Below are positions 51,962-62,868 of a DNA stretch of 64,000 nt, piece by piece (position 1 is the stretch's first letter; each line of letters opens with the position of its first letter). Source of the DNA: Pseudolabrys taiwanensis (lineage in GTDB: Bacteria; Pseudomonadota; Alphaproteobacteria; Rhizobiales; Xanthobacteraceae); assembly GCF_003367395.1 (NCBI RefSeq), contig NZ_CP031417.1, positions 4,663,501-4,727,500 on the forward strand, given 5' to 3'. The position numbers were made by a program, and so were the translations under genes. The notes below the pieces were generated by a model. It saw only the letters and a list, made by a program, of their open reading frames with translations, was not told the origin of the DNA and made no database searches.

Positions 51962-52798
51962 TTAGGGTAGCGCGTCGAGCAGCGCGGGTTTCACGCCAAG
52001 CTGGTCGATCAGGCGGGTGAGTTCCCCGCGCGCCTGCGCATTGCTGCGCTGATGGCGCTCCGCCAGAATGAGCTCGTTCTTCATCGTATGCTCGAGGCCG
52101 GTGAACTCGGTGACGCGCACTTTGTAGCCATGCGCCTCCAGGACCAAGCCGCGGATGACGTTGGTGACATGCGCGCCGAATTCCCGCCGCTGGATCGGAT
52201 GGCGCCACAACTGACGTAACGGACCGCCGTGCCCTTCGAGCAGCCGCGCCACCTCGGCCTGGCAGCAAGGCACCAAGGCGATGACCTTGGCTTCATGCCG
52301 TAGCGCAAAGCGAATGGCGTCGTCGGTCGCGGTGTCGCAGGCATGCAGCGCCGTCACCATGTCGGCATGGCCGCCGGAGACCGTCGCCTCGGTGATCGGC
52401 GAGGCGATGAACGTCATCCGCTCGAAGCCCGACGACGCGGCCAAACCACGCGATGCTTCGACCAGTTTTTCCCGCGCCTCGATGCCGACGATGCTGCCGC
52501 GTCCGGCGGGTCCGAACACCAGGTCGTAGAGGATGAAGCCGAGATAGGATTTGCCGGCGCCGACATCGGCGAGCACCGGCTCTTCCTTCTCCTTGAGCAG
52601 CGTCTCCAAGGCGGGACGCAACAGCTGCGTCAGGTGCAAGACCTGCGTCAGCTTGCGTCGCGAGTCGGCATTGAGCGTGCCATCGCGTGTGAGGATGTGG
52701 AGCGCCTGCAGCAGCGGCACCGACTTTTCCGGATGCTGGCTCGGCCAGAGCTTGCTCCAGGCCTCTTTGTCTTTCGCCGCGGTATTTGCGCGTTTCAT
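51962..52798 (-). CDS. SAM-dependent methyltransferase (Methyltransf_32 type)
   Basis: A 278-residue protein. SAM-binding motif VLADVGAGKSYLGFILYDLV, then IVGIEAREKLVEASRGLA, VTALHACDTATDDAI and a Cys pair in VIALVPCCQAEV. This pattern is that of the Methyltransf_32 family. Its ATG overlaps the tyrC stop by 4 bp, so it is translationally coupled to tyrosine synthesis; the substrate is unknown. Confidence 0.82.
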   Translation of the reverse strand: MKRANTAAKDKEAWSKLWPSQHPEKSVPLLQALHILTRDGTLNADSRRKLTQVLHLTQLLRPALETLLKEKEEPVLADVGAGKSYLGFILYDLVFGPAGRGSIVGIEAREKLVEASRGLAASSGFERMTFIASPITEATVSGGHADMVTALHACDTATDDAIRFALRHEAKVIALVPCCQAEVARLLEGHGGPLRQLWRHPIQRREFGAHVTNVIRGLVLEAHGYKVRVTEFTGLEHTMKNELILAERHQRSNAQARGELTRLIDQLGVKPALLDALP

Positions 52799-53763
52799 CC
52801 TTCGTCCGCCGCGTAAGGCTTGGGCAGCGGCGTGTGCGGCAAACCCGGATGCGGGCGGCCGAAATCGGGCGCGGGCGAATCCTGGCCGATCTGCACGATG
52901 CCGCGGCGGATCGCGCGCGTGCGCGTGAAGTGCTCGAACAAAGTGTTGCCGTCGCCGTTGCGGATCGCGCGGGTCAGCGCCGAGATGTCCTCGTTGAAGC
53001 GTCCGAGCATCTCCAGCACCGCGTCCTTGTTGGCGACGAAAATGTCGCGCCACATGGTCGGATCGGAGGCGGCAATGCGCGTGAAGTCGCGGAAGCCGCC
53101 GGCAGAGAACTTCAGCACTTCCGAGCGCGTCACGTTCTGCAGCTCGTCCGCGGTGCCGACGATGGTGTAGGCGATGAGATGCGGCAGATGGCTGGTGACG
53201 GCCAGCACCAGGTCGTGATGCTCCGGCGACATGGTCTCGACATTGGCGCCGAGCAGGCTCCAGAACGCGGCGAGCTTCTCGGTGGCCGACGGATCGGTGC
53301 CTTCCGGCGGCGTCAGAATGCACCAGCGGTTCACGAACAGCTCGGCAAAGCCGGCGTCGGGCCCGGAATATTCGGTGCCGGCGACCGGATGGGCCGGCAC
53401 GAAGTGCACGTTGCTCGGCAGATGCGGGCTCATGTCGCGCACGACCGAGCCCTTGACCGAGCCGACGTCCGAGACGATGGCGCCGGGCGCGAGATAAGGC
53501 CCGATCTCCTGCGCCACGGGTCCGCAGGCGCCGACCGGAATACAGACGATGACGAGGTCCGCGCCTTCGACGGCGGCGGCGTTCGATTCAACGACTTGGT
53601 CGGCGATTCCGAGTTCAGCGACGCGCCGGCGCGTCTCCGGCGAGCGCGCGGTGGCGACGATTGAGCCGACGGCGCCTTGGAGCTTCGCCGCGCGCGCGAT
53701 CGACGAGCCGATCAGGCCGACGCCGATCAAGGCCATCCGGTTGAAGAGGGTTTTCGACGTCAT
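52795..53763 (-). CDS. tyrC: Prephenate/arogenate dehydrogenase
   Basis: A 322-residue NAD(P)-dependent enzyme of tyrosine synthesis. Rossmann motif LIGVGLIGSSIARAAKL, SDVGSVKGSVVRDM, HFVPAHPVAGTEYSGPDAGF (catalytic His), and SHLPHLIAYTIVGTADEL. No ACT or chorismate-mutase domain is attached. Downstream of hisC on the same strand, with a palindromic repeat in the gap. Confidence 0.93.
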   Translation of the reverse strand: MTSKTLFNRMALIGVGLIGSSIARAAKLQGAVGSIVATARSPETRRRVAELGIADQVVESNAAAVEGADLVIVCIPVGACGPVAQEIGPYLAPGAIVSDVGSVKGSVVRDMSPHLPSNVHFVPAHPVAGTEYSGPDAGFAELFVNRWCILTPPEGTDPSATEKLAAFWSLLGANVETMSPEHHDLVLAVTSHLPHLIAYTIVGTADELQNVTRSEVLKFSAGGFRDFTRIAASDPTMWRDIFVANKDAVLEMLGRFNEDISALTRAIRNGDGNTLFEHFTRTRAIRRGIVQIGQDSPAPDFGRPHPGLPHTPLPKPYAADEG

Positions 53764-53778
53764 GCAAACCTCTCGCCG

Positions 53779-53892
53779 TCATCCTGAGGTGCGCGCCGAA
53801 GGCGCGCCTCGAAGGATGACGGGCACTGACTCTCGGGCCGTCGCCCTTCGAGGCTCGGCGCGTGCCGCGCCTCGCACCTCAGGGTGACGGGA
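53779..53892. repeat. Palindromic intergenic repeat, copy B
   Basis: Starts TCATCCTGAGGTG and ends CACCTCAGGGTGACGGG, inverted copies of each other, each arm with a GC stem (GCGCGCC/GGCGCGC; GGCGCG/CGCGCC) and CTCGAAGGATGACGGG or CCCTTCGAGG. It fills most of the gap between hisC and tyrC. Very similar to copy A at 41829-41932. Confidence 0.78.
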
Positions 53893-53914
53893 CCAACGTT
53901 GTGCCCGGCAAAGC

Positions 53915-55018
53915 TCACGCCGCTTTCCCCAAGAACTCCTTGAGCGCGGCGACCACCAGACGATTGGCTTCCTCGGTGCCGATGCTCATGCGCAGCGCGT
54001 TCGGCAGGTGATAGGCCTTCACGCGGCGCATGACCAAGCCGCGCTTGGTGAGGAATTCGTCGGCCTCGGCGGCGCCCTTGCCGGGCGTGTCCGGGAAGTG
54101 GATCAGGATGAAGTTGGCGACGCTCGGCGTCACCTTGAGCCCGAGCTTGGCCAGTTCCTTCGTGACCCACGCCAGCCACTCGCCGTTGAAGGCGATTGAG
54201 CGCTCGATGTGCCCGGAGTCGCCGATCGCGGCGATGCCGGCGGCGCTGGCCGGCGCGCTAACATTGAACGGTCCGCGGATGCGGTTGAGCGCATCGCAGA
54301 TATGCGCCGGCGCGTAGAACCAGCCGAGGCGCAGCGCCGCGAGGCCGTGGATCTTGGAGAAGGTGCGCAGCATGAGCACGTTCTCGCTCGTCGCCACCAG
54401 CTCGATGCCGGCTTCGTAGTCGTTGCGGCGGACGTACTCCGCGTAAGCGGCGTCGAGCACGAGGAGCACGTCCGGCGGCAGGCCGGCGTGCAGGCGCTTG
54501 ACCTCGTTGAACGGCAGATAGGTGCCGGTCGGATTGTTCGGGTTGGCGAGGAAGACGATCTTGGTCTTCGGCGTGACCTTGGACAGGATCGAATCGACGT
54601 CGGCGGTGAGATCCTTCTCCTCCGCGACCACGGGCTTGGCGCCGCAGCCGGTGATGGCGATCGGATACATCAGGAAGCCGTGGCGGCTGTAGACGGCCTC
54701 GTCGCCGTCCTGCAGGTAGCCGCGCGCGATCAGGTTGATGAGGTCGTCGGAGCCGGCGCCGCAGATGATGCGGGAAGGATCGAGGCCGTAGGCGCGCGCG
54801 ATCGCGTCGCGCAGGTCGGTGGCGGAGCCGTCCGGATAGTCCTCCAAATGCAGGCCAACCGTCTTATAGGCGTCGACCGCGCGCGGGCTTGGGCCGAGCG
54901 GGCTCTCGTTCGACGAGAGCTTGAACACCTTGGCGACACCGGGCGCGGTGCTCTTGCCGGGAACGTAGGGGGCGATGTCGAGCACGCCGGGGCGCGGTTG
55001 CGGACGTTTGGCAGTCAT
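53915..55018 (-). CDS. hisC: Histidinol-phosphate/aromatic aminotransferase
   Basis: A 367-residue class I PLP aminotransferase. [42 protein letters not shown], and the PLP lysine in [20 protein letters not shown] are HisC-like. Start ATG 55018 chosen over an in-frame start 21 bp upstream. Between chorismate mutase and tyrC, so it may transaminate prephenate or phenylpyruvate/hydroxyphenylpyruvate as well as, or instead of, imidazole-acetol phosphate. Confidence 0.9.
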   Translation of the reverse strand: MTAKRPQPRPGVLDIAPYVPGKSTAPGVAKVFKLSSNESPLGPSPRAVDAYKTVGLHLEDYPDGSATDLRDAIARAYGLDPSRIICGAGSDDLINLIARGYLQDGDEAVYSRHGFLMYPIAITGCGAKPVVAEEKDLTADVDSILSKVTPKTKIVFLANPNNPTGTYLPFNEVKRLHAGLPPDVLLVLDAAYAEYVRRNDYEAGIELVATSENVLMLRTFSKIHGLAALRLGWFYAPAHICDALNRIRGPFNVSAPASAAGIAAIGDSGHIERSIAFNGEWLAWVTKELAKLGLKVTPSVANFILIHFPDTPGKGAAEADEFLTKRGLVMRRVKAYHLPNALRMSIGTEEANRLVVAALKEFLGKAA

Positions 55019-55040
55019 TTCAATAAACCTCACAGTCAAT

Positions 55041-55119
55041 CATGTCCCGCGGAAGCGGGGCATCCAGGAGCCGCTGGGATCCGGGAGTAGGGGATCGCCC
55101 GCCTTCGCGGGGGATGACG
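55041..55119. repeat. Inverted intergenic repeat (CCCGC type)
   Basis: Two hairpins, CCCGCGGAAGCGGGG near 55046 and CCCGCCTTCGCGGGGG near 55098, face each other as inverted ends with CATCCAGG and GGGGATCG/GGATGACG next to them. This is the common dispersed repeat type of this group. It lies in the chorismate mutase - hisC gap. Confidence 0.65.
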
Positions 55120-55130
55120 CCTCAGGTGTC

Positions 55131-55973
55131 TCAGGGGCTCTTTTCGGCGGCAACCGTATAGCGGGTTGCGTGGCTCCCGACGAGAGCCGACGAGCGGACG
55201 GTGGCGCCGGCCTTAACCAAGGTCCGGTTGACCGTTTCGAGCGTCACGTCCTTGGGCAGCGTCACCAGCAGCGCGGCGCCGTCGAAGGCGCGGTCGGGCG
55301 CGGCGATGAAGTCGGCCTGCATCGAGAGGGCCTGCGCGGCGCCCGCGCCCCAGCCGGACACGCGGATGCTCCAGACCGTGGCGTCGGTCGCCATGGCGTC
55401 GGCGGCGACCCGCGACAGCACGAACACAGGGAAGGCGGCCGGATGGTCCGGCCGCTCGACGAAGGGCAGCCGGGCGATGATCTTCGGCGCGGCGTCGAAT
55501 TCGAGCGCGCTCCACCAGGCCCCGGCGCCGGCAACCGCCGCGGCCGGCACCAGGCCGAGATCGCCCTTGGATTCCGACACCGCGGCGACGACGCCGGCGG
55601 CGCCCATGTGCGGGATGAAGGGCACCGTGAAGCCGAAATGGAAGCGGGCGGAATCGCGCATCGAGGCATCGCCGGCCGACAGGTCCGCATGCACGGAGAA
55701 GGGCGCCTGCACGTAAGTGAAGGTGGCGATGATGACGCGCCAGATGCTCTCGACGGTATCGAGCGGCAGGATGCCGCGGTGGCGCTTGACCAGCCGGCGC
55801 ATCATCTCGGCCTCGCGCGCGGGCCGGAACGCCGAACCGGTTTCCTGACTCTTCTTGACCGCGATGAGCCGGCCGATGATCTCGCTGCGCTCGATGAGCA
55901 GACCGTGCATCGTCTCGTCGATGCGATCGATCTCCTTGCGCAGTTCCTCCAGGTTCGGCGGTGTCGTGGTCAT
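55131..55973 (-). CDS. Chorismate mutase with C-terminal extra domain
   Basis: A 280-residue protein. Residues 1-90 are an AroQ chorismate mutase (LEELRKEIDRIDETMHGLLI, ERSEIIGRLIAVKKSQE, REAEMMRRLVKRHRG), which converts chorismate to prephenate. The remaining 190 residues resemble a degenerate prephenate-dehydratase-like/binding domain; the usual TRF motif of PDT is absent. First gene of the run with hisC and tyrC. Confidence 0.85.
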   Translation of the reverse strand: MTTTPPNLEELRKEIDRIDETMHGLLIERSEIIGRLIAVKKSQETGSAFRPAREAEMMRRLVKRHRGILPLDTVESIWRVIIATFTYVQAPFSVHADLSAGDASMRDSARFHFGFTVPFIPHMGAAGVVAAVSESKGDLGLVPAAAVAGAGAWWSALEFDAAPKIIARLPFVERPDHPAAFPVFVLSRVAADAMATDATVWSIRVSGWGAGAAQALSMQADFIAAPDRAFDGAALLVTLPKDVTLETVNRTLVKAGATVRSSALVGSHATRYTVAAEKSP

Positions 55974-56112
55974 GGCCCAACTCTTCTTCCGTCATGGTGG
56001 GCGGGAAGGCCCAGCCACCTCATGATCGATATAGGTTCTAAAGGCACGGATGGGCGGCACAAGGGCCGGCCGCGTCCGGGCCGGAGCTTTCGGCCGCAAA
56101 ATCAGTGAGGCA

Positions 56113-56140
56113 TTGACAGTCTGTTTTAGGCTACCCTAAA
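56113..56140 (+). promoter_or_regulatory. Candidate metX promoter with internal operator
   Basis: A TTGACA (56113-56118) is followed at promoter spacing by an inverted repeat TTTAGG-CTAC-CCTAAA (56125-56140). A GC hairpin, GCCCGGA/TCCGGGC (about 56148-56169), follows in the leader. No SAM-II-like aptamer was seen before metX. The -10 is poor, so the exact promoter is uncertain. Confidence 0.4.
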
Positions 56141-56189
56141 CGGCCGAGCCCGGAAGGCTTTCTCCGGGCCGTACAATGCCGGGAACGCA

Positions 56190-57389
56190 ATGGACGAAGT
56201 GACGAGCAGCTTACCGGAGGCGCCGGACAGCGTCCGCGAGGCCGATGCGCCGCGCGACTCGGCTCTCGCGCATTTCGGCAACGACCAGCCACTCAAACTC
56301 GACGCCGGCGTGTCGCTGTCGCCGTTCCAGATCGCCTATCGCACCTACGGAGCGCTCAACGCGGAGCGCTCGAACGCGGTGCTGATCTGCCATGCGCTCA
56401 CCGGCGACCAGCATGTCGTCGGCACGCATCCGGTCACCAAGAAGAGCGGCTGGTGGGAGACTTTGGTCGGGCCCGGCAAGCCGGTCGATACCGATCGCTA
56501 CTTCGTCATCTGTTCGAATGTCGTCGGCGGCTGCATGGGGACGAGCGGCCCGGCCTCGATCAATCCGGCCACCGGCAAGCCCTGGGGCCTGGAGTTTCCG
56601 GTCATCACCATCCGCGACATGGTGCGCGCGCAGGCGATGCTGCTCGATCATCTCGGCATCGACACCTTGTTCGCGGTGGTCGGCGGTTCGATGGGCGGCA
56701 TGCAAGTGCTGCAATGGGCGGAGAGCTATCCCGAGCGCGTCTTTGCCGCGTTGCCGATCGCCTGCGCCACGCGCCATTCGGCGCAGAACATCGCCTTTCA
56801 CGAAGTCGGCCGCCAGGCGATCATGGCCGATCCCGAATGGCGCGGCGGCCGCTATCATCTCGAAGGCACCAATCCGCGCCGCGGTCTCGCGGTCGCGCGC
56901 ATGGGCGCGCATATCACCTATCTTTCGGACGCGGCGTTGCATCGCAAGTTCGGCCGTAAGTTCCAGGACCGCGAGAATCCGACCTTCTCGTTCGACGCCG
57001 ACTTCCAGGTCGAGTCTTATCTGCGCCATCAAGGCATCTCGTTCGTCGAGCGTTTCGACGCGAACTCCTATCTCTATCTCACGCGGGCGATGGACTACTT
57101 CGATCTCGCCGCCGATCATAACGGCGTGCTCGCCAATGCCTTCAGGGGCGCGCCGACGCGCTTCTGCGTGATTTCATTCACCAGCGACTGGCTGTTTCCG
57201 ACGTCGGAATCACGCGCCATCGTGCATGCGCTCAATGCCTCGAGCGCGCGTGTGTCGTTCGCCGAAATCGTCTCGGACAAGGGCCACGACGCGTTCCTGC
57301 TCGACGAGCCGGAGATGTTCGGCATCGTGCGCGGCTTCCTCGACGGCGCCAGCAAGGCGCGCGGGCTGAAATCCACGAAGGCGGTGTGA
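56190..57389 (+). CDS. metX: Homoserine O-acyltransferase (MetX)
   Basis: A 399-residue alpha/beta hydrolase-fold acyltransferase, first step of methionine synthesis. Nucleophile elbow [14 protein letters not shown] (Ser), triad Asp in [10 protein letters not shown] and His in KGHDAFLLD. Annotated family activity is acetylation, but MetX members in organisms with MetZ often succinylate homoserine; MetZ here (2214) uses O-succinylhomoserine. metW overlaps its stop by 4 bp (GTGA). Confidence 0.93.
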   Translation: MDEVTSSLPEAPDSVREADAPRDSALAHFGNDQPLKLDAGVSLSPFQIAYRTYGALNAERSNAVLICHALTGDQHVVGTHPVTKKSGWWETLVGPGKPVDTDRYFVICSNVVGGCMGTSGPASINPATGKPWGLEFPVITIRDMVRAQAMLLDHLGIDTLFAVVGGSMGGMQVLQWAESYPERVFAALPIACATRHSAQNIAFHEVGRQAIMADPEWRGGRYHLEGTNPRRGLAVARMGAHITYLSDAALHRKFGRKFQDRENPTFSFDADFQVESYLRHQGISFVERFDANSYLYLTRAMDYFDLAADHNGVLANAFRGAPTRFCVISFTSDWLFPTSESRAIVHALNASSARVSFAEIVSDKGHDAFLLDEPEMFGIVRGFLDGASKARGLKSTKAV

Positions 57390-58051
57390 GCATGCTGTCG
57401 CGCAGCGATCCCAAGCTCAGTGCCAACATCGTACGGACGGCGGGCGGCGCGCGTGTCGACCTCGTGATGGTGGCGGACATGGTCGTGCGCGGCGCCAAAG
57501 TGCTCGACGTCGGCTGCGGCGACGGCGAGTTGCTGCGGCTCCTGAGCGAACGGCGCGACGTCGACGGCCGCGGCATCGAATTATCGCGCGAGGGCGTGAA
57601 CGAATGTGTCGCCAAGGGCCTCGCGGTGGTCCAGGGCGACGCCGACACCGATCTCGGCGACTACCCGGACGACGCCTTCGATTACGTGATCCTGTCGCAG
57701 ACGCTGCAGGCGACGCGGCAGCCGCGCGTGGTGCTGGAGCACATGCTGCGCATCGGTCGGCACGCGATCGTGTCGTTTCCGAACTTCGGACATTGGAGCG
57801 TGCGTCTGCAGTTGATGTTCGCCGGCCATATGCCACGCACGGAAATCCTGCCCTACAGCTGGTACGACACGCCGAACATCCATCACTGCACCATCAAGGA
57901 CTTCGTCCAGCTCTGCACAGCGATCGGCGTCAAGATGGAGAAGTCGGTGGCGTTGAATGCCTGGGGCTCGCCGCTGCGGCTGAATGCGCCGTGGTGGTTC
58001 TGGAATTTGTTTGGCCAGCAGGCGGTCTTTCTGCTCAGCCGCAAGAGCTAA
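57386..58051 (+). CDS. metW: Methionine biosynthesis protein MetW
   Basis: A 221-residue methyltransferase-fold protein: [76 protein letters not shown] and [18 protein letters not shown]. MetW partners MetX and is needed for its activity in several bacteria. Start GTG 57386 overlaps metX; ATG 57392 is an alternative. Confidence 0.94.
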   Translation: MSMLSRSDPKLSANIVRTAGGARVDLVMVADMVVRGAKVLDVGCGDGELLRLLSERRDVDGRGIELSREGVNECVAKGLAVVQGDADTDLGDYPDDAFDYVILSQTLQATRQPRVVLEHMLRIGRHAIVSFPNFGHWSVRLQLMFAGHMPRTEILPYSWYDTPNIHHCTIKDFVQLCTAIGVKMEKSVALNAWGSPLRLNAPWWFWNLFGQQAVFLLSRKS

Positions 58052-58506
58052 GTATTACATCGGCGTTTGGCGAAAGTTGCGATCGCTGGCGTAATGTATA
58101 GCGCCGTACATTCGCATTTCTTGCAAGTCATCTCGGAACAAAGTGCAGGCAAGAGAACTTGGACTGCGTGAGTTGATCATCGCTGTCCTCGTGTCTGCTC
58201 GCGCGTTCGTTTCTATCGAAAATTGCAGTTAACTAAAGTAACGCGGTAAAGTGCCGAAAACGGTGCTGATATACCATTTCTGATCTGTATCCTGAGTATA
58301 GTTGTCATGCGCGTGCGTATTTTGTGGCTAATAAAGCTTGCCCTGTGAGTGCCGTAAATATTAAAGGCCGGGGCATTCTTCGGTTTTACGCCGAAATACC
58401 CTTCCATCACCACGAAATCGTCACCGTTATTCTGCGGTAAATGCCGCAGCTTCTCGGCTGAATTGGTCGGTGGAGAATCTTTGCTTAGATGAGAGGACTA
58501 CCCATC
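58052..58506. other. AT-rich intergenic region
   Basis: About 455 bp. The middle (58200-58440) is clearly richer in A and T than the rest of the window. A 66-codon frame on the minus strand (58213-58413) has no ribosome site or family look. It should hold the promoter of the CHAP gene. Could be a remnant of a lost gene or of transferred DNA. Confidence 0.45.
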
Positions 58507-59175
58507 ATGAATCTTAAGAAGAGACGGGCGACAATCCTGCTGTGTTCAGCCGCAATGGTCGCGCTCACGAGTTCGGCTTATGCAAAGCCGGTTCATAAGA
58601 AAGCAGCGCATCGCCACAGTTATCATCGGCAGGCTGTTGCGCCGGCCGTGCCGGCATTTGGAAATACGGCGTTCTCCGGAGCCGATCGCGATCCGCGCTA
58701 TTCGGCAGGCGCTATGCAAACGCGGCAGGCCGAAGCGCCGTCCGCGCCGGTAGCGACCACGCGCCGTGGACGGCGCGCGCAAGCCGCCGCGATGGCGCAG
58801 CAGACGTCCGGCTTCAGCAGCTTCGGCGGCAGTTCGTCGCTGGTGGCTGAGGCGCGCAAATATCTCGGCACCAATCCGACCGGCCGCCGCAGCCTCTGGT
58901 GCGGCGCGTTCATGGACATGGTGCTTCGCCGCACCGGTCATGCGGGCGGTGGTAATCTCGCCAAGGCCTATGCCAGCTACGGGCGCCGCGTGTCGGGTCC
59001 GCAGGTGGGCGCTATCGCCGTGATGGGCCGCAAGGGCGGTGGTCATGTCGGCGTCGTCAGCGGCGTCGATCCAAACGGCAACCCGATCATCGTCTCGGGC
59101 AACCATAACCGTACCGTCGCGGAGTCGGTTTATCCGGCGGGCCGCATTCAGGCCTACGTGTTGCCGGGCGGCTGA
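58507..59175 (+). CDS. CHAP-domain cell-wall amidase (TIGR02594-like)
   Basis: A 222-residue exported protein (ATG 58507, GAGAGGA 9 bp upstream; signal peptide ends near AYA-KP). A basic, Ala/Arg-rich linker leads to a CHAP (Cys-His) domain at about 110-222: LWCGAFMDMVLRRTGH (nucleophile Cys), GPQVGAIAVMGRKGGGHVGV (His), VSGNHNRTVAES. It should cleave peptide bonds of peptidoglycan. A strong terminator follows. Confidence 0.85.
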   Translation: MNLKKRRATILLCSAAMVALTSSAYAKPVHKKAAHRHSYHRQAVAPAVPAFGNTAFSGADRDPRYSAGAMQTRQAEAPSAPVATTRRGRRAQAAAMAQQTSGFSSFGGSSSLVAEARKYLGTNPTGRRSLWCGAFMDMVLRRTGHAGGGNLAKAYASYGRRVSGPQVGAIAVMGRKGGGHVGVVSGVDPNGNPIIVSGNHNRTVAESVYPAGRIQAYVLPGG

Positions 59176-59204
59176 TCCGCCGCGCCCATCGTTCGACGTT
59201 TCAT

Positions 59205-59243
59205 CGCGCCTCGCTCGGCAACGAGCGGGGCGCGTTGTTTTTT
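59205..59243 (+). terminator. Rho-independent terminator
   Basis: CGCGCCTCGCTCG pairs with CGAGCGGGGCGCG (one G-U) around a GCAA loop, followed by TTGTTTTTT. It ends the CHAP transcript and lies before the convergent MOSC gene. Confidence 0.85.
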
Positions 59244-59261
59244 GCGGCCTGCGGCTCCTGC

Positions 59262-60035
59262 CTAAGCTTCTGTGATCGTGTCGCCGACGGCGACATCGCC
59301 GCCGCCGATCACCTCGGCATAGACCCCGCAATCCATGTGGTCGAAATTCTGCATCAGCGTTTGCGGGATGGTGAGATCGCGCGCGCCGGTCTGCGGATCG
59401 ACATTGGTGGCCGCGCACCGCACGATGCGTTTGACCACCTTCAGCCGCGCACCGCCGATGGTCAGTTCGCGGTCGAGCAGGTCGAACTCGTGCCATGCCG
59501 GCCAGCCGCGCACATAGACGTTCGCCCGGAAGCGCAGCGGGTCGATGGACGCGCCGACGACCGTTTCCAGCGCGCCGACCGAGGCAAGGTTGATAATCGA
59601 GACGACCTTCCTGGCGACATCCGAGAAGCTGTGTCCCGCGCCGTAGAGGATCTTGGGCGGCCCGCGCAGCTCATCGGCGCAATAACTCGCGAAGAACGCT
59701 TCGACCGCCGTCCGGCCTTCCGGCGTGCGCAGATCGCCGCGCGCCACCTCCTTGCCGTCGAACCGGACGGTGAGGGTGTGGCTTGTCTCGTCGTAATCGG
59801 TCTTGAGCGCCGCCAGCCTTTCGTTTCGCATCAGCATCAGGAAACGCTGCTTTGGGAAATAGGCGGGGGCGGCCGGGTCAAAGCCGATCGGGCCGTTCTC
59901 GATGGCGTAGAGCCGGTCGGCCGGCACCGTCTGACCGGCCGTCAGCGTCGTGCGCGGGAGGGCTTGGGGCGACAGGCCCTTAACCGGGTAGCGGTAAAGA
60001 GCCTGGATAATGGGTTGGTCGGGCGCATTCGCCAT
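59262..60035 (-). CDS. MOSC domain-containing protein
   Basis: A 257-residue protein with an N-terminal MOSC_N beta domain (ALYRYPVKGLSPQALPRTTL) and a MOSC domain (FRANVYVRGWPAWHEFDLLD, RCAATNVDPQTGARDLTIPQ with the conserved Cys). MOSC proteins handle the molybdenum-cofactor sulfur or N-hydroxylated compounds. Divergent from clpB by 173 bp. Confidence 0.9.
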   Translation of the reverse strand: MANAPDQPIIQALYRYPVKGLSPQALPRTTLTAGQTVPADRLYAIENGPIGFDPAAPAYFPKQRFLMLMRNERLAALKTDYDETSHTLTVRFDGKEVARGDLRTPEGRTAVEAFFASYCADELRGPPKILYGAGHSFSDVARKVVSIINLASVGALETVVGASIDPLRFRANVYVRGWPAWHEFDLLDRELTIGGARLKVVKRIVRCAATNVDPQTGARDLTIPQTLMQNFDHMDCGVYAEVIGGGDVAVGDTITEA

Positions 60036-60106
60036 GGACGGCCTTCGGCTGCTTGCGGTCGCGGCCCGAAGGCCCGTTTGCCTGACCTATATCAAGCAAC
60101 AAGGGT

Positions 60107-60134
60107 CTTCAAACGGGAATAAAGGCACCCACAT
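60107..60134 (+). promoter_or_regulatory. Candidate heat-shock (RpoH) promoter of clpB
   Basis: CTTCAAA (60107-60113), 14 bp, then CCCACAT (60128-60134), close to the sigma-32 pattern CTTGAAA-N13-15-CCCCATNT, 75 bp before clpB. Expected for this gene; the match is partial. Confidence 0.4.
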
Positions 60135-60208
60135 AAGGTCCGAGGCGGGCCGCCTGGTTCAGGGACCTGCTTGTTATCCGGTGCCATTTTGGGCCGAGGG
60201 AGTAGACG

Positions 60209-62803
<2,595 letters not shown>

Positions 62804-62816
62804 TCGGCTTTAACCC

Positions 62817-62840
62817 TCCCCCGCGCAGGCGGGGGAGGAA
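62817..62840. terminator. Hairpin between clpB and the M23 gene
   Basis: CCTCCCCCG and CGGGGGAGG form a stem around a short loop (CGCAGG) between the convergent ends of the two genes. On the minus strand it is preceded by TTTTTT; on the plus strand followed by AAAAAA. It may work as a bidirectional pause or be a repeat. Confidence 0.5.
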
Positions 62841-62868
62841 AAAAGCGCTCAAATCTTCCGAGATTGGA

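Noticed and set aside
56141..56189. A possible SAM riboswitch in the metX leader.
   Set aside because: A GC hairpin is present, but the SAM-II consensus blocks (GTGATTTG, CTTGCAGCCACG, GCTAAA) are absent.
58213..58413. A 66-codon minus-strand frame in the AT-rich gap.
   Set aside because: Lies alone without a ribosome site or family resemblance; kept only as a note on the intergenic region.
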